The position numbers were made by a program, and so were the translations under genes. The notes beneath the pieces are model-generated. The model did not search any database. It saw only the letters and a list, made by a program, of their open reading frames with translations, and had not been told where the DNA came from. A DNA stretch of 64,000 nt, from NCBI RefSeq assembly GCF_002727185.1, contig NZ_NIZW01000002.1, positions 620,001-684,000 of the forward strand. Reading direction: 5' to 3'. This DNA is from Rhodopirellula bahusiensis. GTDB lineage: Bacteria; Planctomycetota; Planctomycetia; Pirellulales; Pirellulaceae. This document shows positions 28,101-36,639 of the stretch, piece after piece; within the stretch, counting starts at the first letter, position 1, and the number at the start of each line of letters is the position of its first letter.

Positions 28101-28256
28101 CTTCAGCGAATCGTTGGCATCGTGAAAGACCGATCCGACGATCGCGGCCAAAACGCGGCGATCATCCAGCGTCTGCATCGACAGGCGACGGCGAGTTCCG
28201 CGCGTCAGATTTCTCTGGGAGCGGCGTCGAAGGCTCGTCAGGGAAAGACGCGGCAT
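25107..28256 (-). CDS. Large surface protein with SdrD-like, cadherin-like and dockerin domains
   Basis: A 1049-residue exported protein. The basic N-terminus leads to MQTLDDRRVLAAIVGSVF, a variant of the LEPR-XLL motif. An SdrD/Cna-B-like domain follows (about 38-135: HDANDSLKKEAEE..., DQNDNGTLDQGERYGLTDES, GEFSLNGL). A region of about 140-480 looks like a beta-propeller. Several cadherin-like or Ig-like repeats lie at about 490-860 (QFTVWLHDGRDFTEHVLDIT and similar). A dockerin pair near 870-935 reads DVNGDNDVTALDALTIINYL and DVNGDGFVTALDALLVINHL, with Asp/Asn at calcium-ligand positions. The tail is acidic and low-complexity. The role is probably adhesion or surface scaffolding. Cohesin partners are not in the window. 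Confidence 0.82.
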   Translation of the reverse strand: MPRLSLTSLRRRSQRNLTRGTRRRLSMQTLDDRRVLAAIVGSVFHDANDSLKKEAEESTLANRLVFVDQNDNGTLDQGERYGLTDESGEFSLNGLGDGTHVVRVFNGTQSQIQTTPSVITANPFLSESEITAVTPAFVLDAGTDDEVVLPAVFAKGTSLNTLTASGTVASTLDLGVGIQALWRSPAGDLFALGDNAVGHKAFIVDAALAGSTPFQDSDLAPQFVDHAIDDVGRGLLLQAAENGTSQLWTVDTNSLSADATGALIPTDTQLIGDSTPRSSDGPTRSILARATQIDDGQGGTDDGLEIHVWSNASHSLLTNDPIIVDGGVEVVGFSDEAGLLVVRQSDGLTVHDLESTDLATLYSLSNDGPVAIDAARGLIVTLSPDSVDPLEAGLRLIDADTGDLVVDLAIDLSALNLPATSGVQGISLDPELRRVAVVGAAGLAEMSLRTPAPHRVQITNNQDPAPIEFGMRLIGANTAPDYDTPPNWTMDEDTVLTNAAPAVYGDSADADDDDFILLPMQGTSAGVSTVTLAGSLSYVPIEDFAGVDQFTVWLHDGRDFTEHVLDITVVNVPDAPIEVIPNVNPVPENILPGAPIGDIDVIDGDGQANHVIEIDDERFIVDQDGNLIFVGPGSLNWEDEWAIPLIITVHDPDFEEPLIHTATLQITDEDDPIEDVLPNNATVRENFEGDVVTEITVVDEDEDQTYDFEVDDDRFFVFGGSLRLKPGIAVDFEAEESIVVNLTVSRLDDSFEKAITLQVVDMPETPAGFALTPSTVEEQMAGAVVGELRIAGNPAANNHTLSVNDSRFVFDGSTLKLAEGVAVLLADQQEIELDITASSQSPGVDPVTETFLIQVTENDTPYHNDIEPHDVNGDNDVTALDALTIINYLNTYGPGPVGFGDPGFGYDVNGDGFVTALDALLVINHLNQILTPAGTVNNGEEESNDGEGEGEPNVDDELAQGDDDSNQPLVPGSDDSMGPNAPRGFAQSSLRSQARDSVLSDLTKLIDTSTDDPFAVSTNQLVDVLSRVSDLGSDNHDSALKLLSEESDE

Positions 28257-28587
28257 CGTGTCAATTTCTCACGTGTCGAGACGGAACGGATAGACAGGCG
28301 TTTCAAGGAGGACGTCATGGGTGGGAAGAAAGTTCCCAGGCAGTGGCATCTTTCGCGTCAAAATTGGACGAATTGTCCACACGATTGTTTGGATGCTTTT
28401 CCAGAATCCATTCCCCAGCCCTCGGCGCCGTCGCTTATTATAGACGACGACCGTTTGGCTCCGAGTAGCCTTTTCCCCGGATTTTTGCCGGATTTCGTCG
28501 CGACCGGGTGACCTCCCGAGTCGTTGTGTTTTCGGCGAATCGCTTGATTGCATCTCCGCCGCGCCTCTTTTCCATTCATTTTTTCCA
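28257..28587. other. Intergenic region between divergent genes, 331 bp
   Basis: Should contain promoters for the dockerin protein (minus) and the Met/Gly-rich protein (plus). No repeat module or RNA gene was recognised. Confidence 0.45.
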
Positions 28588-30333
28588 ATGTTGACGATGC
28601 CCGCTGATCTGTCGCTGCGTTCTTCTGCCAAATCTGCCGGATTGGCGATCTGTTTGACGACGCTTTTCACGGCGTTGTCCGCAATCGCGTTCCCATCTTT
28701 CGCGAATGCCCAAGGGCAACAGGCGGCGATGGCGGCTGCTGAGCGAGCTGCCATGGAAGCTCAGGCAGGCGGCCCCGGCGGACCGCCGACCTATGGAGAA
28801 ATGGAAAATGGCTACGACGAGATGGAGATGTACGATTCCCAGATGGAAGACCAAGGAATGGGCGATCCGTACGGCGAATCGGGGTACGGTTCTGGCTACG
28901 GCGGTCAATCAAACTCCGGCGGAGGCAACCTGGCTCCGTCGCCAATGGTGATGCTACAAGTGTTCCGGCTCGATTGGTCACCGCTCACTGAACGGGTCCA
29001 GCAAGTTTTTACGAACGCAACCGCTTCGCAACAGCCCGTGGCGTTGGGGCCGGTTCTTCGCAACGAAGCCCACGTCGCTTATCGGTACGGAAATCTGCCG
29101 TTGGCCCTGCAGCTTTTCCATGGCTTCATCGCACGTGGAAGCGACGCGGCGGAGCAGCAGATGGATCAGATCAAATTCAGCAAGCATTTTCGAAAGCCTC
29201 TTTGGCACCTTCGGATTGGTACCAGCCTGGGTGTGCATGGCGATTCGTCGACGGCTGACCCATCACCCATCACCAGCTCCGGATCATCCAATGGTATGGG
29301 ACGAGGCGATATGGGAATGGATGCCGGGATGATGGAAATGGACATGGCGATGGGCAACCCAGGTCCGGGCATGGAAGGTGCGATGCGTGACGACATGGGC
29401 ATGGACGACATGAGCATGGGTGAAATGGACATGTACGCGGAAGACATGGGCATGGGTGGACCTGGCATGGGCATGGGCATGGGCGGGCCCGGAATGGGTG
29501 GACCAGGCATGGGAATGCCCGGTCGAGGCGGACGAAACCGCAACGCAGCGGCGATGGCTCCGAAGGCCGAGATGACCGACTCGGAAGTGAACTCTCGCAT
29601 GGAGAAGTTCCTGGGCTTGGTCGCTGAAACGATCAAAACCGGATTGTCGAAACGAATCTCCGACGGCAAATTCGGACATGCTTTGACGGACGTCGAACGT
29701 GAATCGACGACGCAGGGGCACACCGTCAACGGTGACTCAGTCGACGACGCAGCTCAATCGATGTGGATCCCCAGCGTCTTGTTCGTCGGCGAAGGAAATT
29801 CTCGCGACACGATCAAGACCGCTCACAATTTGGAACTGGATTTGTTGTTCCATTTTGACGTTGGTCTGAAAGAAAACCGAGTCGGCGCGGTCAGCAACAT
29901 CAGCCGGGTGAAAGTTTTGGACGCTCGCACCGGAAAGACATTGGTTAGCTCGGGGCCAATGGAAAACACCGAAGTCGAACGAATGAACCGCGTCGGTCGA
30001 GGCTCAGCTTCATCCTACGTCGACGAGCAACTGAAGTCGCTTTGGGCGGTCGTTGATGAGCGACTGACGTTGTCTGACCTGCCAACGCTGAGCCCCGAAG
30101 TGGCTCGCAAACGCGTGGCCCAGGTCCTGGGTGACAGTTCAATGACTCCGCTGCGAAAGCTGGCCGAAATTCGCTACTACGGTTACCGCGGTTGGTTGAC
30201 CGAAGAAGAAGTGGAACAAGCCTTCGAGATCACAGGCGGCCCCGACGCCATGAAAGTCCTCCACGGCAGCGACACCCAAGCGATCGAGGCCATCCACGAA
30301 CTGGTTGTCGAAGCTGCGGCCAGTGATTCCTGA
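28588..30333 (+). CDS. Exported Met/Gly-rich protein of unknown function
   Basis: The 581-residue protein has a signal peptide (about 1-42, ending FPSFANAQG). A Gly/Tyr/Met/Glu-rich segment at about 50-115 precedes a globular helical part (about 118-215). Next comes a striking low-complexity block at about 230-315 with dozens of Met and Gly in MGMxxPGMG repeats, then a second globular domain (about 325-500) and a helical end. Met-rich blocks can bind copper, but here they may simply be a flexible spacer. No family was recognised. Its gene diverges from the dockerin protein. The 3' side is followed at once by composite repeats. Confidence 0.7.
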   Translation: MLTMPADLSLRSSAKSAGLAICLTTLFTALSAIAFPSFANAQGQQAAMAAAERAAMEAQAGGPGGPPTYGEMENGYDEMEMYDSQMEDQGMGDPYGESGYGSGYGGQSNSGGGNLAPSPMVMLQVFRLDWSPLTERVQQVFTNATASQQPVALGPVLRNEAHVAYRYGNLPLALQLFHGFIARGSDAAEQQMDQIKFSKHFRKPLWHLRIGTSLGVHGDSSTADPSPITSSGSSNGMGRGDMGMDAGMMEMDMAMGNPGPGMEGAMRDDMGMDDMSMGEMDMYAEDMGMGGPGMGMGMGGPGMGGPGMGMPGRGGRNRNAAAMAPKAEMTDSEVNSRMEKFLGLVAETIKTGLSKRISDGKFGHALTDVERESTTQGHTVNGDSVDDAAQSMWIPSVLFVGEGNSRDTIKTAHNLELDLLFHFDVGLKENRVGAVSNISRVKVLDARTGKTLVSSGPMENTEVERMNRVGRGSASSYVDEQLKSLWAVVDERLTLSDLPTLSPEVARKRVAQVLGDSSMTPLRKLAEIRYYGYRGWLTEEEVEQAFEITGGPDAMKVLHGSDTQAIEAIHELVVEAAASDS

Positions 30334-30790
30334 CCCGAACGACGCTCGTAGGTTCGGTTCCCACCGGACATCTTCCCAGCTCCAAGTCCCAACCCGCAGC
30401 GTCAGCAAGGCCATCCCCGTAGCCGGATTCACCAGAATTCGGACGGAAAGTCACGCGGTTCAGGCTATTCCTGGTCATAACCCGCAGCGTCAGCAAGGCT
30501 CCTGGTGATGTGACCAACCGACTCAAAGCCTGAGTCGGCAACGTGTGCATTGAACCGCAGCTTCGTACAGCCATCCCCGTAGCCGGATTCGCCAGAATTC
30601 GGATCTCAACCCGCCGCGTCAGCAAGGTCTTCCGTGTTGAGGATCCGCCGACTCAGAGCCTGAGTCGACTACACGTACATGGTGTGCAGGCTGGCAAAGC
30701 GTCCGGTTGGCCCGCGTAGCCGACTCAGGCCCTGAGTCGGCCCAGGTGAACGGCATCCGAATTCTGGTAACCCTAACGCTTGCCGCGACT
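30334..30790. repeat. Composite intergenic repeat cluster (D-A-C-A-B-C-A-B-B)
   Basis: Four short modules recur. Module D (GGTTCGGTTCCCACCGGAC) is at about 30350-30368. Module A (AACCCGCAGCGTCAGCAAGG) occurs at about 30391, 30480 and 30608. Module B, a near-perfect palindrome (GACTCAGAGCCTGAGTC), occurs at about 30519, 30651 and 30723. Module C (CCGGATTCACCAGAATTC, or GCC in place of ACC) occurs at about 30423 and 30583, with a partial inverted copy near 30754. The order C-A-B repeats. The cluster fills nearly all the DNA between two plus-strand genes. Confidence 0.85.
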
Positions 30791-30956
30791 TTATCGATCA
30801 CGCAAACCAGGGCCCCTCTGGTCCAGCGATTGAACGTCGAGGGTACAAGATGACGAATGAGAGAATGCATCAAGGCTCCCGTCACGCAAATCGCGTTGGG
30901 GATCCACCGCATCGCGATTCAAACTCATTCGGCCCTGCAAAAGGACTTGCCCGACC

Positions 30957-31541
30957 ATGGCGACCACGTTCCCAACACAACGCACGTTGCTCTTCGCCGC
31001 AATCCTCGCAGCGACAGCATTCGGTGGCATTCGCACCCAAACAGCATCCGCGGACTGGGGTTCGTTGGTTCACCAAATGCACGTCGGATACCACCGCAAC
31101 GTCGCTTGGCCGGACCCGTTCAACGAGGTGGACGCGTTGCAAGTCGTGATGCCATTTGAAGCGATGAAACGCAACGGATGGCGTATGCACAACACCATCG
31201 GACACGAACTGTTCCGCGGCGGCGACGGAGCCCTCTTGGCCGCCGGCCAAAATCGCGTCCGTTGGATCGCGACCCAGGCACCCGAAAACCGCCGAGAGAT
31301 CTACGTGCTTCGTGGTGCAACCCAGTCCGAGACGCAGTCACGGATCAAATCCGTGCGGGATGCAGTCGACAACTATGTGTTGGATGGACAACCGCAGCCA
31401 CAAGTCCTCGTGACCACCATCGAGCCCGCGACATCGCCGGGTGTCATGGCCACCAAGATCAACCGAGAGCGCCTCGAGCAAATGGCCGCACCAAAGTTGC
31501 CAACCACCAGCGCCGCCGGAACCGCTGGCATCACTCAGTAG
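30957..31541 (+). CDS. Small exported protein of unknown function
   Basis: This 194-residue protein has a signal peptide (TLLFAAILAATAFGGIRTQTASA). After it comes a short region with W, H and Y residues (DWGSLVHQMHVGYHRNVAWPDPF) and a mixed globular part. An apparent beta-hairpin (REIYVLRGATQSETQSRIKSV) precedes a Pro/Thr-rich tail. No domain was recognised. The gene lies alone between two repeat clusters and is followed by the best intrinsic terminator in the window. Confidence 0.72.
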   Translation: MATTFPTQRTLLFAAILAATAFGGIRTQTASADWGSLVHQMHVGYHRNVAWPDPFNEVDALQVVMPFEAMKRNGWRMHNTIGHELFRGGDGALLAAGQNRVRWIATQAPENRREIYVLRGATQSETQSRIKSVRDAVDNYVLDGQPQPQVLVTTIEPATSPGVMATKINRERLEQMAAPKLPTTSAAGTAGITQ

Positions 31542-31592
31542 AGCTGTCTGAGCCGAGGAGTCCGCAAGACGACGGACGGTTCCAATAACAAC

Positions 31593-31633
31593 AAAAAAGG
31601 CGACTGCGAGCCAAGCTCACAGTCGCCTTTTTT
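31593..31633 (+). terminator. Strong intrinsic terminator
   Basis: A hairpin with arms AAAAAAGGCGACTG and CAGTCGCCTTTTTT has a further GAG/CTC pairing and ends in a run of T. It lies about 50 bases after the stop of the small exported protein gene. The symmetric A and T runs mean it can also work on the minus strand, against readthrough from the polysaccharide locus. Confidence 0.88.
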
Positions 31634-31659
31634 CAATGTCGTATTAAAGTTGCCTGTCG

Positions 31660-32330
31660 CTCAGCCGCCTAACAGAATCAACCTCGTAGCCGGATTCGCC
31701 AGAATTCGGACCACAAATCATGCCGTCCAAGCTACTCCAAGTCACAACCCGCCGCGTAAGCAAGGCTCTTAGTGATGTGGACAACCGACTCAGAGCCTGA
31801 GTCGGCGACACGTTTGCTGAACCGCAGCGTCGTACGGTCGTCTTCCGCAGCCGGCTCGCCAGAATTCGGACTCACCACTGCCCGTCACCTATCCCAACCC
31901 GCAGCGTGAGCAAGGCTCTTCTTGATATTGCGAACCGACTGAGAGCCTGAGTTGGCAACACGCATGCTGAACCGCAGTGTCGTACGGCCGTCTTCCGCAG
32001 CCGGATTCGTGAGAGATCGAACTCTTCACATCTGTAGCCGATTCAGGCCCTGAATCGGCCTTCTGCGCATTCAAACGCAATCTCGCCGGGGCCGTCCATC
32101 CCGCAGCCGGATTCGCCAGAATTCGGACCACAAATCATGCCGTCCGAGCAGCTCCAAGTCACAACCCGCAGCGTAAGCAATGCTCTTGGCGATGTGGACA
32201 ACCGACTCAGAGCCTGAGTCGGCAACGGAGTCATCCCGCAATGGAAGCAATGCCGAGCCCTGAAGGTGGCGACCAGCACCGCGTCCTTGCTAACGCGGCG
32301 GGTTATGAAAAGCAAATGCCACAGGCTGCC
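31660..32330. repeat. Composite intergenic repeat cluster, C-A-B units in tandem
   Basis: Units in the order C-A-B are strung together: C at about 31689, A at 31745, B at 31785; C at about 31848 (variant CCGGCTCGCC), A at 31893, B at 31938; a truncated C near 32000; a B variant with GATTCAGGCCCTGAATC at about 32040; C at 32107, A at 32164, B at 32202. An inverted A copy (CCTTGCTAACGCGGCGGGTT) ends the cluster near 32285. Spacers between B and C also match (GAACCGCAGCGTCGTACGG). Unit length is about 160 bases. No gene is supported here. Confidence 0.87.
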
Positions 32331-32383
32331 GGGAACGCGATCGCTGATTCAAGACCTACAAATCCTCGGCAAACCCAACCATC

Positions 32384-33877
32384 TCAATCGGACGTCTCAG
32401 CTTCTTCCGTCATCGCCGCTCGGTGTTCTTCCGCCAATTCTTCTTGCCCCAAAGCCTCAAAGCAAACCGCAAGCGACTCGTGAGCCGCATTGGCGAGCGA
32501 CTCTTCCGCCAAAGCCCGTTCGAGGTCAGGGATGGCTTCCAGGTGTTTACCGAGCTTCGTCAGGATCTGCCCGCGGGTTTCAAAGAAGTAAGCATTCGGT
32601 GTCGAGACACTTTCGATCGCTTGCTCGCTGATCTGAAGGGCTTGCTCCAAATCGCCATCTTCCTTCTCCGCTATCGCGACTGCCAAGTTATTCAGGATGG
32701 CCGGGCTATGCGGCAAATGTTCCACCGCGAGCTTCAGGTGGAGCGTTGCTTTTTCAGCATCGCCTTTCAACAGGGCCGCCGTCCCGCGGATGAAATTCGC
32801 GATTCCCGGCGAAGACCCTTTGACCAGTGCCGCTCGAATCTTGCCCAGTTCTTTATCGTCTGATTCCAACGTTTTGAGCACCTGATCCGCAACCAGGCTC
32901 AGCACGCGCGGATTGTTGGGGGCGTACTGCAACGCAACTTGCAGCATCTTCAGCACCCGCAAACGTTCTTCCACGGTCTCGTTGGGTTCCGATTCAATCT
33001 TGTTGATCCAGACGACGATGGTGTCGCCCATCGCCTGTTGCAACCCAGCCTGATGCTCCTTGGTTTTCATTCGGCCAATCGATTCGCTCAACAGCCGAAC
33101 CGCGTCCGCGTGCTTCTCAAGAAAAATCAACGCCTGAACGTTCGCCATTGCCAACTGCGGGCTAGCCGGCTCTTCCTCAAACAGCTGCTGAATCTTTTCG
33201 AGCGTTGTTTCTGCGTAGCGAGTTGCAGCGTCATCCTCGCCAGCCTGGCGGGAAATCATCGCCGCCTGCAAACCAAACATCGGCTGAACGGACGCGAGTT
33301 GAACCAGGTACGGAACCGCCTGATTCTGGCGGTTGGTGCGAATGAGATAGTCCGCATAAGCCTTCTTGATGCCCAAGTCATCAGGAACTTCTTCGCTCAA
33401 TAGACGAAGCAACTGTCCGAACTCTCGCTGCTCATCATTCTCCAGGTCCGCCCACTTCTTTTGTTCATAGAGCTCCTGCAACAACCACCGAGCCGCACGG
33501 GCGTCACGCTGCTGCGCCACCAACCCACGCATCAGCGACCGAGCCTCCTCCGTCTCATCCTGCTGATTCCGAGCCACCGCCAACCGGTACAGCGTCTCAG
33601 TTGACTCGTCACCTTCTTCAATCTGCCGCCGAATCAGCAGATCCGCTGTCTTGTAGTCATCACGTTCAAAAGCGGACGCCAACTGTTCGCGGATCAACTG
33701 ATTCCGCCAAGAAACGTTCTCACCCGTCGAAACAAACAGCAAAATCGCCAAAGCGATCGTTAATGCCAGCGCAGGGATCGCAGTTGATGCTCGCTTCCAC
33801 GGAATCGTCCGAAACCAAGCAATGAACCACTGTCCAAACCACTTGAACCACTGCAACGGGTTGAGGTACCGAATCAT
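32384..33877 (-). CDS. Membrane-anchored TPR-repeat protein of the exosortase locus
   Basis: The 497-residue protein has an N-terminal amphipathic stretch and one transmembrane helix (AIPALALTIALAILLFVS, about 32-50), then about nine TPR-like helix pairs to the end. Recognisable TPR signatures include YRLAVARNQQDETEEARSLM, NNLAVAIAEKEDGDLEQALQ and PDLERALAEESLANAAHESL. The TPR part should lie outside the cytoplasm. Its ATG overlaps the exosortase stop by 4 bases (33874-33877), so the two are made together. Large TPR proteins often accompany exosortase or polysaccharide-export genes, where they organise assembly complexes. Here that role is inferred from context. Confidence 0.82.
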   Translation of the reverse strand: MIRYLNPLQWFKWFGQWFIAWFRTIPWKRASTAIPALALTIALAILLFVSTGENVSWRNQLIREQLASAFERDDYKTADLLIRRQIEEGDESTETLYRLAVARNQQDETEEARSLMRGLVAQQRDARAARWLLQELYEQKKWADLENDEQREFGQLLRLLSEEVPDDLGIKKAYADYLIRTNRQNQAVPYLVQLASVQPMFGLQAAMISRQAGEDDAATRYAETTLEKIQQLFEEEPASPQLAMANVQALIFLEKHADAVRLLSESIGRMKTKEHQAGLQQAMGDTIVVWINKIESEPNETVEERLRVLKMLQVALQYAPNNPRVLSLVADQVLKTLESDDKELGKIRAALVKGSSPGIANFIRGTAALLKGDAEKATLHLKLAVEHLPHSPAILNNLAVAIAEKEDGDLEQALQISEQAIESVSTPNAYFFETRGQILTKLGKHLEAIPDLERALAEESLANAAHESLAVCFEALGQEELAEEHRAAMTEEAETSD

Positions 33878-35742
33878 GATGACGCCTCCAAGTCAGCTTC
33901 AGTCTGATCGGCAGTTCCGACCGCCGAGCCACCACTGGCCGCCTTCACCGCGGTCGCGATCTTCTGCCGCAGTCCGTCGAACATCTCATCAACCCGATCA
34001 ATCGTCGACGCATCAAGCTTTTGAGGGGCAACCACCCAAAGCTGCAGCATCATCATTGGTTCGATTGCTTCATCCAATCCTTCCGCGGCATCGGCGATGC
34101 GGCGTCCGATTTGTCCGGGCCTTTCGGGTGGGTAAACAAAATTTCCTGATGGAGTGATTGCGGAATACCAAAGATGACCGCGTGCGTCGGTGTCGCCACC
34201 AAACAGAGCATAAGCGAAAGGTTGGAATCCAGAATCGGCCACTTCTGACTCGGTAGCATCCGTTGACTCCAAAATTCGATTGAGCAGTCTCCAATCTTGG
34301 TTTTCATAGCAAAGACAAAGCTCATGCCACTCCGCATAGGTTTGGCTTAAAACAAACTGCCCGCGAACTGGAAGGCCGTTGACCATCGATTCGAATGTCC
34401 AAACATCCGCATTTTGACCGAGAATGGGATTGTCACCATCACGCGACTGTTGATGTTCATTCAGTTGAAAGCCGCTGTTGCCTGAAGAGATGAACTTGAC
34501 GGGCGGCTCAAAAACAATCCCATCAACGAACATGCCCTGTGCACCTTCCTCTACGCCGACAGCACTGACCTTCATGGCTGACGACGAACTCACCGAAATC
34601 AAGACAACTCCCAGAACCGCCATTGCTGCTGCGATTGGCTTGGCTTGCAAACGGCCCAATAGACGAGCTAGCTGAAGTTGGAATCCAAGCTCCTTCCGAT
34701 CGGAAGCGGACTGATTGCTCCGGTAGTATTCGCCCACGGCGTCAACGTTTTGGCCGTCGTCAACGAACCAATTCCAAAGATGCAAGACTGGATTGTCCGG
34801 ATGTTCGTCCGACGTCGTTCCAGTCACGTGCATCAGCGTCATGATCATTCCATCGAATGACCATAGGAAGAATGCCGAAATCGCCAAAGTGGTGTATCCC
34901 AAAATGTCGTGAGCCCACCCCGATGCAAGGTCAAGCGACATCCATTGATCAGCGACAGCGACCATGGTCACTCGCAAGACATTTCCGCCGGCGGCGAGAA
35001 TGAGAGCGATGATCAAATAGAATGGAGCCAGCCACAGTTTCCGACGATTGATCGCGACGATCAACGTGCTGAGAAAAGCCATGGTGAAGACAGACTGGAT
35101 TCCACTGCACGCCTCAGCCACAAATAATTCTCGGCTTGGCAGTTCAATCACATTGCGTGTCACCGCGTGCGGAATCGAGAGAACATCGAGGAGCAAGCTC
35201 GACATCATTGTGGTCAAATGCTGCAGCTGGATCACCAGCAACTGGTCGTAGCCAAGCGGCAAACGAATCAGCAGCAGTAACGGCAGAGCGAGGATCAACA
35301 GGCTCTTGTCGTGCGGGCCGCGCATCACACTCAAACAAGCCGCTGTGTAGCAGACAAAGGCGATGGACATCATCCAAGGTGACCGGAGGCTCCAACTTCC
35401 GATCATGGCGAGCACGCCCACTGAGATCAGCAGCAAGGAACTGATTCGAGACGGAGCGTAGAAATAGCGGTCGCTACGAGACCATGCCAGCCATGCGACC
35501 GCTCCAATCGCAAACGGAAAGTACTGGTAGTGGTCCAGACGCCACATCCGCGAGAAGTAGATGACCAGCATAGGAATGCACGCGGCAAGCAGAGCCACCC
35601 AAAACCACGTCCAAACGGATTGGATGACCGGAGTGCGAATGGGAGCCAGCGGCACCTTCGCCTTCGTCTTCATGGGAGCGATCGCGGGAGAATCTTCAGT
35701 CATACTGCGGTCTGTTGTGCGGGGGGAAAGGTCGATCCCCAT
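33874..35742 (-). CDS. xrtU: Exosortase (planctomycete XrtU type) with EpsI-like extension
   Basis: Starts at 35772, 35742 and 35703 are all possible; 35742 (MGIDLSPR) is used here. Numbering from 35772 (632 residues), eight or more membrane helices span about 50-315. The exosortase triad is present: Cys222 in EACSGIQS, Arg267 in GNVLRVTM and His288 in WAHDILGY. Exosortases cut C-terminal sorting signals such as PEP-CTERM and probably attach proteins to surface polymers. After the membrane part, one more helix (IAAAMAVLGVVLISVSSSSA, about 375) precedes a periplasmic EpsI-like domain to the end. EpsI proteins usually accompany exosortases, here fused in one chain as in planctomycete XrtU. Downstream is the coupled TPR gene. 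Polysaccharide genes upstream fit an EPS-linked exosortase. Confidence 0.88.
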   Translation of the reverse strand: MGIDLSPRTTDRSMTEDSPAIAPMKTKAKVPLAPIRTPVIQSVWTWFWVALLAACIPMLVIYFSRMWRLDHYQYFPFAIGAVAWLAWSRSDRYFYAPSRISSLLLISVGVLAMIGSWSLRSPWMMSIAFVCYTAACLSVMRGPHDKSLLILALPLLLLIRLPLGYDQLLVIQLQHLTTMMSSLLLDVLSIPHAVTRNVIELPSRELFVAEACSGIQSVFTMAFLSTLIVAINRRKLWLAPFYLIIALILAAGGNVLRVTMVAVADQWMSLDLASGWAHDILGYTTLAISAFFLWSFDGMIMTLMHVTGTTSDEHPDNPVLHLWNWFVDDGQNVDAVGEYYRSNQSASDRKELGFQLQLARLLGRLQAKPIAAAMAVLGVVLISVSSSSAMKVSAVGVEEGAQGMFVDGIVFEPPVKFISSGNSGFQLNEHQQSRDGDNPILGQNADVWTFESMVNGLPVRGQFVLSQTYAEWHELCLCYENQDWRLLNRILESTDATESEVADSGFQPFAYALFGGDTDARGHLWYSAITPSGNFVYPPERPGQIGRRIADAAEGLDEAIEPMMMLQLWVVAPQKLDASTIDRVDEMFDGLRQKIATAVKAASGGSAVGTADQTEADLEASS

Positions 35743-35859
35743 GATAAGGCGAGGAGTGTCCGAACGCCACAAATTGCTAGCCGATTGTCACCGCAATCGC
35801 GAAAAGATTTGCAGCCAATCCCGCTCAATCGGACGCTGGAATCGCAGAGATCAGATGTG

Positions 35860-36340
35860 TCCGGCGTTTGAGTCTGCAATCACAACCCGAACGCGTCAGC
35901 GAGGGACCATACGTCGGAATCCTCGGCAAATCTGGCGATGCAGACGAGCATCGCTTGTCGCGTCACAACCCGCCGCGTCAGCAAGGCTTCGACCAACATT
36001 TTTACGAATCGTAGCTGGAATCGCCAGATCTCAGTTTGTTTGCAGGACTGCGAACCGTTGCGTGCGTTCTCACGCAGAGTCCTTGCTAACGCGGCGGGTT
36101 ATGAAGATTGGCAAGATATCCGAATTTGATGCGATTCCTGATCATGTTCGGGAGGCCGATTCAAAGCCTGAATCGGCTACGACGTTTGGTGGCTCGAGCT
36201 TTTGCAGCTTCGGCGATGGAGAGACGCCTCGATAACGCCGAGAATGCACACACGTAGCCGACTTAGGCCTCTAAGTCGATGATCTGGCTACGCAGACGAG
36301 CGTCGTTTGTCGCGTCACAACCCGCCGCGTCAGCAAGGCA
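35860..36340. repeat. Intergenic repeats upstream of the exosortase gene
   Basis: Module A occurs at about 35885 (variant with GAACGCGTCAGCGAGG), 35967 and 36320, with an inverted copy (CCTTGCTAACGCGGCGGGTT) at about 36080. Module B-like palindromes lie at about 36155 (GATTCAAAGCCTGAATC) and 36258 (GACTTAGGCCTCTAAGTC). A diverged C variant (GTAGCTGGAATCGCCAGAT) occurs at about 36012 and 36363. The 870 bases between the autokinase and exosortase genes hold no supported gene. Promoter elements of the exosortase-TPR pair would have to lie among or after these repeats, near 35780-35860. Confidence 0.8.
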
Positions 36341-36455
36341 GCGATCAAAAGTTCTTTACATCGTAGCTGGAATCGCCAGATTTCAGACTGTTCGAATTGG
36401 AATTCTTGGCCCATTTCGTACAGCGAATTCTGCTTGGTTCAATGAGCGTTGGATC

Positions 36456-36605
36456 GCCACCGAGGACACAGAGTTCACAGAGAGCCGGACGGGACTCCAT
36501 GTGCGGTTTTAAATGGCCGTATTATTGCAGATTCGAGAGTGCGTATTCCAAGCCGAGAGCGACTGAGAAACGCAGCTCTGTGTTCTCCGTGATCTCTGTG
36601 GCTAT
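36456..36605. repeat. Inverted-repeat element with CACAGAG ends
   Basis: Left end GCCACCGAGGACACAGAG... (36456-36484) and right end ...TCCGTGATCTCTGTGGC (36577-36605) are imperfect inverted repeats (about 21 of 27 bases by eye) around roughly 95 bases of unique DNA. There is no open frame of note between them. It resembles a small non-autonomous mobile element; no target duplication was established. Confidence 0.6.
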
Positions 36606-36639
36606 ACCGATAGTCCGTCCAAACTCTCAGCGAATCCGG

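Noticed and set aside
30230-32300. Several open frames of 65-130 residues within the repeat clusters (for example near 30230-30625 and 32043-32315)
   Set aside because: They are translations of the repeat modules and share module-derived peptides such as LTLRV and NSGESG; no independent support.
30334-32330. CRISPR array
   Set aside because: Repeats differ in length and sequence, spacers are themselves conserved between units, and no cas gene is near.
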